Program-made: the position numbers and the translations under genes | Notes under the pieces: generated by a model | Told to the model about the DNA's origin: nothing | The model's input: only the letters and a program-made list of their open reading frames with translations | Database searches by the model: none | In this document: one piece after another, positions 7,881 to 15,928 of the stretch | Layout: every line of letters begins with the position of its first letter | Numbering within the stretch: position 1 is the first letter of the stretch | Source: JBBITI01 sp963735055 | GTDB taxonomy: Bacteria > Chloroflexota > Dehalococcoidia > Dehalococcoidales > UBA2162 | Direction: 5' to 3' | Length of the DNA: 64,000 nt | Assembly (NCBI GenBank): GCA_963735055.1 | Contig: CAVTJN010000019.1 | Coordinates: 186,001-250,000, forward strand

Positions 7881-8111
7881 TATCCCCGAGGCCAATAGCT
7901 CCAGCTAGTCTTTCTTCTTGTTGTTTCCGTACATATTCCATGAGGCTTGACCCTGAAACCAGGTCCAAACTCAAGTTGTAGAGTTTTGCCCTGAGAATCG
8001 CAGTCCCCGCGGTGATCAGGATGGCGGTTGACATGATGTGGGACAAGGAGGCGCAGAAGTCGCAGCAGCCGGCGTCGGGATAAATACTGGTATACATGAT
8101 TGATATCCATA

Positions 8112-8140
8112 TTGACAATCACAGCGTTTCATGGTATATT
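8112..8140 (+). promoter_or_regulatory. Sigma70 promoter for the first binding lipoprotein
   Basis: TTGACA (8112-8117), exactly 17 bases, TATATT (8135-8140). The next start codon is at 8282, leaving a leader of roughly 135 bases. Confidence 0.75.
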
Positions 8141-8281
8141 CTCAGCCTGCGAATGCTTTTTGGGACAACGGCCTCTACAGGCTGGAATATGGTGATTCAG
8201 GCATTTTCGGGACCAGGAGAGGTTATCACTATGCCGGGATAAACGTGGAGGCATCGGACCACGCATTGGAGGGATAGCAAG

Positions 8282-10102
8282 ATGATAAGAAATCGTGTGT
8301 GCCTGCTCGCTTTGACTTTGGTCATGGTATTGGTTGTGGCATCCTGCGGGCCGGGAACGGCGTCCACAACCACCACTTCTGCAACGGCCAACCCTCAACA
8401 GACAACGGCACCAACATCGGCGAAACCAGTACCGACGTCAACGGCCCCGGATGCAACGGTGCCAAAGTACGGCGGGACACTGACCGTCTACCTGAATGAC
8501 CCCGCAGGGGGCTTTGACGAGGCATTCAACCTGGGGCACGTGGGCGGTATGGTAACGACTCCATATCTGACCAATGAGCAGTTGCTGGAGGGCGACTGGA
8601 AGAAAGGACCCGCCGGCAGCCACGATCAAGATTGGGCGATGGGCTTCATCGGCCGCTCCGAGTTGTTGACCGGCTGTCTGGCTGAAAGCTGGGAGTTTCC
8701 GGATGAGACAACCATCGTTTTCCACATTCGAAAAGGGGTCCACTGGCAGAACATCGCGCCGGTGAGCGGCCGAGAGCTGACCGCAGACGATATTGTCTTC
8801 AACATTAATCGCGCCTTCACATCTTCGGGCAGCTACCTTTTTGTGAGTTATCCTGCTCAGTACCGGCCGACGTCCGTGAAGGCGCTCGACAAGTACACCG
8901 TGGAAGTCAAGGTACCGCTGACCATGCACGGGCAGATGTTCCTGGTGATGGGCGACTTCATGACCAACTACCCACCCGACATGATAGCAAAGTACGGGGA
9001 CATGAGGGACTGGAAGAATGCCTGCGGCACGGGGCCGTGGATGCTAACGGACTTTGTGGCAAACAGTTCGCAGACCTACGCGAAGAACCCGAACTACTGG
9101 AAGAAGGACCCGCTTCATCCGCAGAACCAGCTGCCCTACATTGACAGGATCAAGGGCCTTAACATAGCGGACGCATCCACCCGATACGCGGCGCTCCGCA
9201 CGGGGAAGCTGGACGTGCTCGGCCCAGGGCTACCAGCAGCGATAACCTGGGACGATGCTGATAGTCTGATGAAGACTACGCCTCGGCTGCAGTATGTGCA
9301 GTGGCTATCCTCACCGGCGGTTCCCGTTGGCCGGCAGGATAAGCAGGAGCTACCATTCAAGGACATCAGGGTCAGGCAGGCACTCAACATGGCCATTGAC
9401 CGTGATTCTCTAGTCAAAGACTACTACAAAGGTCATGCCACCCTCTTCGCCGTCCCCTACCCGCCAACGCCGGCATATTCCAAGATCTTCACCCCTCTCG
9501 ACCAGCAGCCGCAGGAGGTCAAGGACCTCTTCACTTACAACCCCGCCAAGGCCAAGCAACTGCTAGCCGATGCCGGCTATCCCAACGGCTTCAAGACCAC
9601 CATCGACTGCATTCAAGACAATGTGGACTTCCTTTCCATAATCAGGCAGAATTTCCTGGCCATCGGTGTCGACATGCAGATTAACGCGCTGGAATCTACC
9701 GTGAACACGGCTGTGCAGCGAGGCAGGACGAACAAAGAGATGACTTTCAAGGGACTGGTGATGGACTATCAGTACCCCTGGCGAATGCTGATGCTGCGGA
9801 TCGAGAGCGCGGACAACAATGCCTACGTGAGCGACCCCTATTTCAGGGCGCCATACGAGGAGATCAGTCAGAAGGTTGGCTACGACGACGCGAGAGTAAA
9901 CGCGATTCTGAAGGAAGTGGCCACGAAGGGCCTGGCAACGGCCTACGCAGTATGGCTGCCGGCATATGAGGTCTACAGCTTCTGGTGGCCCTGGGTGCAG
10001 AATTCCTATGGCGCTTGGGGCTGGGGTGGCTACTATACCCCCAACGACCAGCTTCAGTACATCTGGGTGGACCAGTCATTGAAGAAATCTATGGGGTACT
10101 AG
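8282..10102 (+). CDS. Opp/Dpp-type ABC transporter substrate-binding lipoprotein (1)
   Basis: A 606-residue SBP_bac_5 (cluster C) protein. Signal peptide with lipobox VVASC (Cys about residue 22), a Thr/Ala-rich linker to residue 60, then KYGGTLTVYL and the family signature around residues 155-185 (VFHIRKGVHW...GRELTADDIVFN). It binds an extracellular oligopeptide or other small organic ligand; specificity cannot be read. It is about 60 residues longer than classical OppA. It stands alone behind its own promoter, with no permease or ATPase beside it, and a long hairpin follows. It is one of three paralogues in the window. Confidence 0.9.
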   Translation: MIRNRVCLLALTLVMVLVVASCGPGTASTTTTSATANPQQTTAPTSAKPVPTSTAPDATVPKYGGTLTVYLNDPAGGFDEAFNLGHVGGMVTTPYLTNEQLLEGDWKKGPAGSHDQDWAMGFIGRSELLTGCLAESWEFPDETTIVFHIRKGVHWQNIAPVSGRELTADDIVFNINRAFTSSGSYLFVSYPAQYRPTSVKALDKYTVEVKVPLTMHGQMFLVMGDFMTNYPPDMIAKYGDMRDWKNACGTGPWMLTDFVANSSQTYAKNPNYWKKDPLHPQNQLPYIDRIKGLNIADASTRYAALRTGKLDVLGPGLPAAITWDDADSLMKTTPRLQYVQWLSSPAVPVGRQDKQELPFKDIRVRQALNMAIDRDSLVKDYYKGHATLFAVPYPPTPAYSKIFTPLDQQPQEVKDLFTYNPAKAKQLLADAGYPNGFKTTIDCIQDNVDFLSIIRQNFLAIGVDMQINALESTVNTAVQRGRTNKEMTFKGLVMDYQYPWRMLMLRIESADNNAYVSDPYFRAPYEEISQKVGYDDARVNAILKEVATKGLATAYAVWLPAYEVYSFWWPWVQNSYGAWGWGGYYTPNDQLQYIWVDQSLKKSMGY

Positions 10103-10147
10103 GCCAGCACGCTGCGAGGTAACTGTTCCAGGGTAGACCATGAAGAT

Positions 10148-10189
10148 GGGTCTGGCCGGTGGCTCTATCGAGAGCCGCCGGCCAGACCC
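10148..10189 (+). terminator. Long GC-rich hairpin after the binding lipoprotein gene
   Basis: GGGTCTGGCCGG(T)GGCTCT pairs with AGAGCCGCCGGCCAGACCC in a stem of about 18 base pairs with a four-base loop. There is no T tract, so it may act as an RNA stabiliser rather than a terminator. Confidence 0.55.
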
Positions 10190-10247
10190 AGCAGTTATTC
10201 TCGAACAAGTACGAGCGAATTCGTGACCTCCGCTTTTTTTGTGGCTG

Positions 10248-10460
10248 TCAGGTCCCTATCCGGAAAAGCTGACGAAGCCTGGTCACCTTTTCCGGATTCT
10301 TGAACTGTTGTTTGCAGACATCCTTGGGCGACTGCATGGCGAGAATAATGCCATCTTCGTCTGCCCGGTACGTTCCCATGGCCCGAACGTGAGGCTTCGT
10401 GCCTTCCACAGTGGCCATAAAGGCCGTCAGGTGCTTGGTGATAAAATCGGTGCATGCCAA
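10248..10460 (-). pseudogene. Pyridoxamine 5'-phosphate oxidase-like fragment
   Basis: The minus strand reads FITKHLTAFMATVEGTKPHV then RAMGTYRADEDGIIL and SPKDVCKQ. This is the N-terminal FMN-binding core of small PPOX/split-barrel flavoproteins. Homology starts near residue 26 of the frame and stops abruptly after NPE, about half the usual domain. No proper start codon or C-terminal half remains, so it is a truncated relic. Confidence 0.55.
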
Positions 10461-10597
10461 GACCGACGTCACGACCACTCTGATTGAGACTTGCTGAAAG
10501 AGGCAACGGTTCATTGCCAGCCGGCAGTTCACATCATTGCGTGGTTGAGATATGCTATCATGCGTCCTTGGATGCCTACAGACTCCAGGAGGCGACA

Positions 10598-11062
10598 GTG
10601 GAGATTGAGATTCAGGGCTATTTGACCGAGTTCGGCATACTGAGAGGGCAGATCCGCGACACGATCAAGGGGATGGGGGACGAGGCTGCCAACTGGCACC
10701 CGCTTCCGCAAGGCACCAACTCTGTCTATGCCATCCTGTCGCACATCATCGGTGTTGACAACTTCTGGGTGCGCCAAGTCATCATCGGCGAGACTGTGAA
10801 GCGGGACCGGGAAGCCGAGTTTGGCGCTTCGGGAAACCTAGCGGAACTGGTTGACCGTTGGGAAAGAGCGTGGGTGGACACGGAGTCGATGCTCGGCAAG
10901 CTGAGTAATGCACAGTTGCTGGAGATCAGAACCGTCCCTCGTAGACCGGAATTTGCCAGTATCACCGTCCAGTGGATTGTCCTTCACCTTATCAGTCACT
11001 ATGCAACCCACCTTGGACATGTCCAATTGACCGCTCAGCTGTGGGACCAGCGACACAAGTAA
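10598..11062 (+). CDS. DinB-family protein
   Basis: A 154-residue four-helix DinB/YfiT-type protein. GTG 10598 is chosen because a perfect AGGAGG lies 5 bases upstream; the longer frame begins in unrelated sequence. Putative metal ligands are the His of LSHIIGVDNFW and two His in HLISHYATHLGHV, the usual triad. Related proteins include thiol-dependent S-transferases and DNA-damage-inducible proteins; the reaction here is unknown. Confidence 0.85.
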   Translation: MEIEIQGYLTEFGILRGQIRDTIKGMGDEAANWHPLPQGTNSVYAILSHIIGVDNFWVRQVIIGETVKRDREAEFGASGNLAELVDRWERAWVDTESMLGKLSNAQLLEIRTVPRRPEFASITVQWIVLHLISHYATHLGHVQLTAQLWDQRHK

Positions 11063-11135
11063 CGTTACCGGGCTACGAGGGCATGCGGCCTTGGTTGGCG
11101 CATCGTTCGTTGTTGGCGCGAGTTTGATTTACTAT

Positions 11136-11160
11136 GGACTAACGTTCATCCCGATTGTTC
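11136..11160 (+). repeat. Partial copy of dispersed repeat family A
   Basis: GGACTAACGTTCATCCCGAT matches the left end of the copies at 3891 and 6337, then similarity stops. The remaining gap to 11510 has no gene; around 11330-11380 lies CCCTCAC...CTCTCCCCCGGCGGGGAGAG, a REP-like palindrome. Confidence 0.5.
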
Positions 11161-11511
11161 ACTCAAAGGCAATGGGCCTCGTGATCCTGGTGATCCTGTC
11201 GGTCAGGTACTAGCGACATTGGTAGGATGGTCCTTCGACCCTCCTCAATCCCTTCCTCCTTGATGGTCAAGGTATCGACCATGTGGGGGAAGGTTGGCGC
11301 CCTGCCCCCAGTTGACGGGACGTCCAAGGGGACCCCCTCACTCTGGTCTCTCCCCCGGCGGGGAGAGAGGGTGAAACAGGCCAGGGCGGGGGTGTACAGC
11401 AAATGCGGGTGTTTGTGCCTGGGAGCCGGAATTGCCGGCGGCATATTGACGTGAATCTGAGGCTGTGGTAGTATTTTGAGTGTCGGGAAGGTGTGACTTC
11501 TCCCGGTGATG

Positions 11512-11536
11512 AGCCGCTCTGAAAGCGGCTTTTTTG
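11512..11536 (+). terminator. Rho-independent terminator
   Basis: AGCCGCT-ctgaa-AGCGGCT followed by TTTTTTG. Confidence 0.8.
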
Positions 11537-11553
11537 TTGACAGTGGCACGTGC

Positions 11554-11582
11554 AGCCCGCCGGATTCCGGCGGGCTTTTTGT
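11554..11582 (+). terminator. Second rho-independent terminator, in tandem
   Basis: AGCCCGCCGG-att-CCGGCGGGCT followed by TTTTTG, only 18 bases after the first terminator and immediately before the terminase ribosome site. The tandem insulates the terminase gene, so its promoter must lie very close or it is read through. Confidence 0.8.
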
Positions 11583-11594
11583 TTTGGAGGTGGT

Positions 11595-12170
11595 ATGAAC
11601 AAGGTGCTGACGAAAAGACAGGAGGCGTTCTGTATCAAGTACTTTGAAACGGGGGTGGTGGAGCGGGCCGCCGTGGCCGCGGGGTACAGTCGGCGCAGTG
11701 CGAAGGACGCGGGGTCCGGCAATCTAAGGAAGCCCCTGGTTATGGCGAAGCTTAATGAACTGCGGAAACGGGCGGAGGATGAGGCAGTAATAAGAGTGGT
11801 GGAGCGCAAGCGCATGCTGAGTGAAATTGCCCGGGGCCGTATCACGGACTACCTGAATGAAGCCGGCGACGGTTTGGCAGTGGACCGGGACAGCGTAAAC
11901 GCCGGGGCGGTGGCCGAGGTGAGCGTGCAGACGCGGCCGGGCAGGGAGGGGCAGGAGGGGCGCGTCATCACGCGGCTGAAGCTGCACGATCCGGTCCGGG
12001 CGATTGCCCTGCTTAACAAGATGGAGGGGCTGTACACGGACGCGGAGTCCCCGGGGGCACCGGCAATCCGCATCAGCGAGGTCGTCATGGTGCGTCCGGA
12101 ACCGGCCAGGATGGAAGAGCCAAACGAGATACGAGATACTAAACACGAAACACGAAACACGAAACACTAA
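11595..12170 (+). CDS. Phage terminase small subunit
   Basis: A 191-residue protein. Residues 5-60 (LTKRQEAFCIKYFETG ... AAVAAGYSRRSAKDAGSGNL) are the DNA-binding helix-turn-helix of the Terminase_2 family, which recognises phage DNA ends for packaging. The central part (ERKRMLSEIARGRITDYL, HDPVRAIALLNKMEGLY) is also typical. The last ~13 residues (RDTKHETRNTKH) are encoded by the GAAACACGAAA repeat, which also supplies the stop codon. GGAGG precedes ATG 11595. No large terminase, portal or capsid gene follows, so this is an isolated prophage remnant. Confidence 0.85.
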   Translation: MNKVLTKRQEAFCIKYFETGVVERAAVAAGYSRRSAKDAGSGNLRKPLVMAKLNELRKRAEDEAVIRVVERKRMLSEIARGRITDYLNEAGDGLAVDRDSVNAGAVAEVSVQTRPGREGQEGRVITRLKLHDPVRAIALLNKMEGLYTDAESPGAPAIRISEVVMVRPEPARMEEPNEIRDTKHETRNTKH

Positions 12171-12239
12171 GAAAAGACGAAGCTCGAAACACGAAATACG
12201 AAACCAGGCCGAATGACGAAACTCGAAATACTAAGTAAG
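12121..12239 (+). repeat. GAAACACGAAA-type tandem repeat, block 1
   Basis: Irregular tandem units of 8-9 bases (GAAACACGAAACACGAAAC, with ATAC or CTC variants). It overlaps the terminase 3' end. It contains a 25-base string at 12203-12227 that recurs with one mismatch at 12914-12938 on the other side of the methyltransferase gene. Confidence 0.75.
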
Positions 12240-12261
12240 AGAAGGCAGTACACGAGGGAAT

Positions 12262-12852
12262 TCAGGAAGGAAGCGGTGGATCCGGTTGCCACGCACCAGC
12301 GGCATGGCCAAACAGTCTCTTCTTGAGCCGGGCCACGGTGGCTTCAATACTGTCCTCGGCAGATTCGTCCGCAGGGTTCGCCGGCAGGGGCTCTGGTCCG
12401 GGCATCCGGTAGGCGTAGAACGTCCGGTACCCTCTTGCCTTGACGGCAACGGCCGTCCAGCCATGGACGGGATAAGCCTCCGTGACGACCCTGGCGCCGG
12501 GCTTCAGCTCGGCTTCGAACTTGGGTTTCAATGCCATCGGGGCGGCGCTACCAAGGTAGCAGAGGACCACGGTGGCTTCAGACAAATTCACGGCCATGAC
12601 GTCGGCCTCCAAAAAGGTGACCCGGTCGCCGAGCCCCCGCTCCATTGCTCTTTCCCGGGCGGTTTGCACGAGTTCGCGGTCCAATTCGACGCCAACGGCT
12701 TTCCCGGCGCCCTTTTGCAGGGCGGCGATGAGGAGCCGGCCGTCGCCGGAGCCCAGGTCATAGACGACGTCAACGGAGGACACGGGGGCCAGCTCGAAGA
12801 ATGTGTCGATGTCTTCGAACGGGGTTGGAATGAATGATATGAAAGAAACCAT
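12262..12852 (-). CDS. Class I SAM-dependent methyltransferase
   Basis: About 196 residues. Motif I is VVYDLGSGDGRLLIAALQKG; the acidic end of strand 2 is VGVELD; VTFLEADVM gives motif II; VVLCYLG is motif III. The pattern resembles the FAM173/ANTKMT-like lysine methyltransferase branch, but the substrate is not inferable. A TTG at 12864 is also possible; I prefer ATG 12852. The gene is flanked by direct copies of the GAAACACGAAA repeat, like a cassette. Confidence 0.8.
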   Translation of the reverse strand: MVSFISFIPTPFEDIDTFFELAPVSSVDVVYDLGSGDGRLLIAALQKGAGKAVGVELDRELVQTARERAMERGLGDRVTFLEADVMAVNLSEATVVLCYLGSAAPMALKPKFEAELKPGARVVTEAYPVHGWTAVAVKARGYRTFYAYRMPGPEPLPANPADESAEDSIEATVARLKKRLFGHAAGAWQPDPPLPS

Positions 12853-12861
12853 ATGTGCGAC

Positions 12862-12945
12862 CAAACACGAAATACGAAATACGAAATACTAGAAACTAAA
12901 TACGAGATACCAGACCAAGCCGAATGACGAAACTCGAAGTCCCAG
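12862..12945 (+). repeat. GAAACACGAAA-type tandem repeat, block 2
   Basis: Begins CCAAACACGAAATACGAAAT and includes the 25-base string (12914-12938) shared with block 1. Same orientation as block 1 although the gene between them is on the minus strand. Confidence 0.7.
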
Positions 12946-13067
12946 GTACCCACACTGTAGCCCGCCGGGGTGGACCTGTCAAGGGACCGACTTGACTCCA
13001 TAGTAGATGTCACCCGGGGGAGGGGGGACGATGAGAACAGCCACCTGTTTGCACGAAGAGGGTTTGG

Positions 13068-13188
13068 CGTGGATTTCCTCAAGGACAGGCCTCGAGGACA
13101 GGCCCGCCTCCGCGGGAATGACGAGGGGCCGGCGGGAAAGACGAGGGACGTGGATTTCCTCAAGGACAAGCCTCGAGGACAGGCCCGC
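13068..13188 (+). repeat. 40-base direct repeat
   Basis: 13068-13107 and 13149-13188 are identical except for one base. Each begins CGTGGATTTCCTCAAGGACA and ends GAGGACAGGCCCGC; 41 bases separate them. The rest of 12946-13437 is non-coding as far as I can see. Confidence 0.75.
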
Positions 13189-13437
13189 TCCCGTGTCGAT
13201 GCACGGGACAAGGTGCGTGGATCAAGGCGTTGACCATCTTCGACGGGAATGACGGAAAGGGGCGCGGGAATGGGGCACGGGAATGGTGAAAAGGGGCGGG
13301 AACGACGAGCTATACTCGTATCAGGGCCCGGAATCCGGAGCAGGGAAGAAGGTACAATGGTGATTCAAATGACGCTTCTCAAGTGGTTGATCATCACGGG
13401 TGTCCTGAGTTCATAGTCGGGAAAGGATGGCATCGGC

Positions 13438-13821
13438 ATGCGTACGACCTTATTGTCATTTATTCTTGGATCGCTGGTGTTGCTGGCCTTCACGGGCGGA
13501 GCCTGCGCCGCGGCGCCTGTGGGCTCCGAAAAGCAAGGGGCCAAAGTCGCCGAGGAATTCGTAAGATCGGAGGCAACATTCCGGTTCGATGGGATCCCGA
13601 ACAGTCTGAAGCTCAAGAGCACGACGTCGGTGGGTGGCGGCTGGGAGTACACCTTCGAGTTGGAGAACCGGCACCCCGGCTATGGGAACAGGACGGGACA
13701 GGTACTGGCCCAGGTCATCACCCCCCATGTAGCCGTGGTTACGGTACAATCCGGCAGAGTGACGTCGGCAGAGATGGACAATGAGTGGGACATGTTGAAA
13801 GGCCAGCGACTCCCTCGATGA
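13438..13821 (+). CDS. Small secreted protein of unknown function
   Basis: A 127-residue protein with a signal peptide (MRTTLLSFILGSLVLLAFTG, cleavage near ACAAA). The mature domain reads EEFVRSEATFRFDGIPNSLK then YTFELENRHPGYGNRTGQ and ITPHVAVVTVQSGRV. I have the impression of a small family recurring in related Chloroflexi, with no assigned function. It is not a clear lipoprotein (GGACA could be a weak lipobox). Confidence 0.7.
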   Translation: MRTTLLSFILGSLVLLAFTGGACAAAPVGSEKQGAKVAEEFVRSEATFRFDGIPNSLKLKSTTSVGGGWEYTFELENRHPGYGNRTGQVLAQVITPHVAVVTVQSGRVTSAEMDNEWDMLKGQRLPR

Positions 13822-13871
13822 CGAGCACGGGACGCTCCCACCACGATCCGGTCACCCAAGGATGACACACG

Positions 13872-13900
13872 TTGACAGGGGTCCACTACGGTGCTAGACT
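13872..13900 (+). promoter_or_regulatory. Promoter for the second binding lipoprotein
   Basis: TTGACA (13872-13877), a 17-base spacer, TAGACT (13895-13900). The gene starts at 13989 behind a GAGGAGG ribosome site. Confidence 0.65.
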
Positions 13901-13988
13901 CAGGCGACCGGTGGCCGGCTCTGGAAGAAGCCGGCGCCCCTCTTGCGCTATTCGACCCCCGCGTAACTAACGTTGAGGAGGCACGAGC

Positions 13989-15821
13989 ATGAAGTGGAGT
14001 GGTCTGTGGTCAGCCCTCAGTTGTTTTGCCCTCTCTATTTTGGCACTGGTATCCTGCGGCGCCAATAACAGTCTAATCACCAGTCCCGCAACGACGACAG
14101 GACCTTCACCACAAACCCAAGCCCCGCCGGTCACATCCAAGACGACTTCGCCTGCTGCTGACGTGCCAAGATACGGCGGCGTGCTCGTAGTCTCTCAGGC
14201 CAGCGATGTAACGGGCTTTGACGAGGCTTTCACGGCCCACAATACTATTTCGACTATTAAGTTGACCAATGAGGAACTGCTTACCGGTGATTGGACGAAA
14301 GGGCCGGCCGGGACCGGTCAGTGTCTATTCATTTCCTCGGGTGCCAACCGCGTTGAATTCAAGGTGGGATTGCTGGCCGAACGCTGGGAAAGCCCCGAAG
14401 TCGGGCACATGGTGTTTCACATCCGGCACGGAGTCCACTTCGCGCTTAACCCGGATAGTGAGGCGAGCCGTCTGGCAAACGGAAGAGAACTCAACGCCGA
14501 TGACATAGTCTTCAATTTGAACCGCTTGATCACTACGCCTACGAACTATATTCGGGCCGGCTACCCCGACATGTGCCGCACGGTGTCGATAACGGCGCCC
14601 GACAAGTGGACAGTTGATATCAAATGCCCCACGGAGTATTTCGCTGATGCGCTCACCATGCTACCCGACTGGTCGAGCATATTCCCACCCGAGGTGATAA
14701 ACAAATACGTGAACGTTCGCGATTGGAGGAATTCGGTTGGCAGCGGACCTTTCATGTTGACCGACTACGTCGCCGGAAGCTCCGTCACCTTCGCGAGGAA
14801 CAACAAGTACTGGGGCACGGACCCGATCGGCTTGGGTAAGGGTAACCAGTTGCCCTATCTCGACGGGGTCAAGATACTGATCATCCCCGACACATCTACC
14901 ACCCAGGCTGCGTTTCGGACGGGCAAGATCTCGGACTTGCCTGGTCTTGTTGCTGATGACTACAGAACATTCATCAAGGCCAGTCCTGATCTGAAGTCTC
15001 AACGAAGTCCCAGTATGGCCAGTTCCAACATCTACATGAGGACGGACAAGCCGAATCTGCCGTTTAAAGACAAGAAGGTCCGGCAGGCCTTGCTGCTAGC
15101 CACCGATTTCAATACTCTGAAGAGCCAGCTGTACGGAGGTGAGGCCGAGGTACTCGCCTGGCCTATATACCGGTACCAGGACTACCTTAGCGCCTACACC
15201 CCGCTTGAAGATTGTCCCGCACCGGTTCAGGAACTCTACAAGTACAACCCTGACAAGGCCAAGGCCATGCTGGCTGAAGCTGGCTATCCAAATGGGTTCA
15301 AGACCAGCGTGTTGACTTCAAACACAGCCAGCTACATTGACGTGCTCTCGGCAGTCGCCGCAATGTGGGCAAAGGTCGGTGTGACCCTATCGATCGATGC
15401 CAGAGAACCTGTCGTATTCAACAACCTGCTCCAATCCAGGGCCCAGAGTGAGTGTGTCCTCACCATTTCCGGCGGTATCGGTTCCTACTTTAAGATGAAC
15501 AACATGGACGGCACGGGCCAGTATAACGCCAGTTTTGTTGACGACCCCTATCTCCGGCAGGTCAAGGCACAGATTTATGACGCATTCAACAGACTGGACT
15601 GGGTCAAAGTCGACCAGCTCTATCGCGGGCTGGTGAAGGACTACGTCCTGGAACAGGCCTGGGTGATAGGCACGACGCTGCCTTACGTCTATGACGTCTG
15701 GTGGCCCTGGTTGAAGAACTACCATGGCGAACAGAATCTGGGCTATGCCAATACGTTCAAATGGTGTCAGTTTGCCTGGCTCGACCAGGACCTCAGGCAA
15801 AAGATGACCGGCACAAGATAG
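13989..15821 (+). CDS. Opp/Dpp-type substrate-binding lipoprotein (2)
   Basis: A 610-residue SBP_bac_5 paralogue of the protein at 8282. Lipobox LVSCG near residue 24, a Thr/Pro-rich linker, RYGGVLVVSQ at the domain start and MVFHIRHGVHF...GRELNADDIVFN for the signature. Both share the unusual LTNEELLTGDWTKGPAGTG-type segment and a C-terminal WWPWLKNYHGE motif, so they bind related ligands. Monocistronic, with no transporter partner beside it. Confidence 0.9.
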   Translation: MKWSGLWSALSCFALSILALVSCGANNSLITSPATTTGPSPQTQAPPVTSKTTSPAADVPRYGGVLVVSQASDVTGFDEAFTAHNTISTIKLTNEELLTGDWTKGPAGTGQCLFISSGANRVEFKVGLLAERWESPEVGHMVFHIRHGVHFALNPDSEASRLANGRELNADDIVFNLNRLITTPTNYIRAGYPDMCRTVSITAPDKWTVDIKCPTEYFADALTMLPDWSSIFPPEVINKYVNVRDWRNSVGSGPFMLTDYVAGSSVTFARNNKYWGTDPIGLGKGNQLPYLDGVKILIIPDTSTTQAAFRTGKISDLPGLVADDYRTFIKASPDLKSQRSPSMASSNIYMRTDKPNLPFKDKKVRQALLLATDFNTLKSQLYGGEAEVLAWPIYRYQDYLSAYTPLEDCPAPVQELYKYNPDKAKAMLAEAGYPNGFKTSVLTSNTASYIDVLSAVAAMWAKVGVTLSIDAREPVVFNNLLQSRAQSECVLTISGGIGSYFKMNNMDGTGQYNASFVDDPYLRQVKAQIYDAFNRLDWVKVDQLYRGLVKDYVLEQAWVIGTTLPYVYDVWWPWLKNYHGEQNLGYANTFKWCQFAWLDQDLRQKMTGTR

Positions 15822-15928
15822 CAACGCGGACTGACCAAAAGACAAAACAACCGATAGCTCACCTGCGAGGCACTTGACATCCCCTAGCTCCAGTCATACA
15901 CTGGTAGCCGCGCGGGAGGGCATCTGTC

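Noticed and set aside
7745..8122. Overlapping minus-strand open frames in the promoter region of the first binding lipoprotein
   Set aside because: No family recognised, repeats inside, and a strong plus-strand promoter crosses their start.
12121..12239. Possible CRISPR array
   Set aside because: Units are 8-9 bases, irregular and contiguous with no unique spacers.
12970..13252. Open frames with internal repeats in the gap after the methyltransferase
   Set aside because: Two overlapping frames are open only because of the GC-rich 40-base direct repeat; no start signal or protein character.
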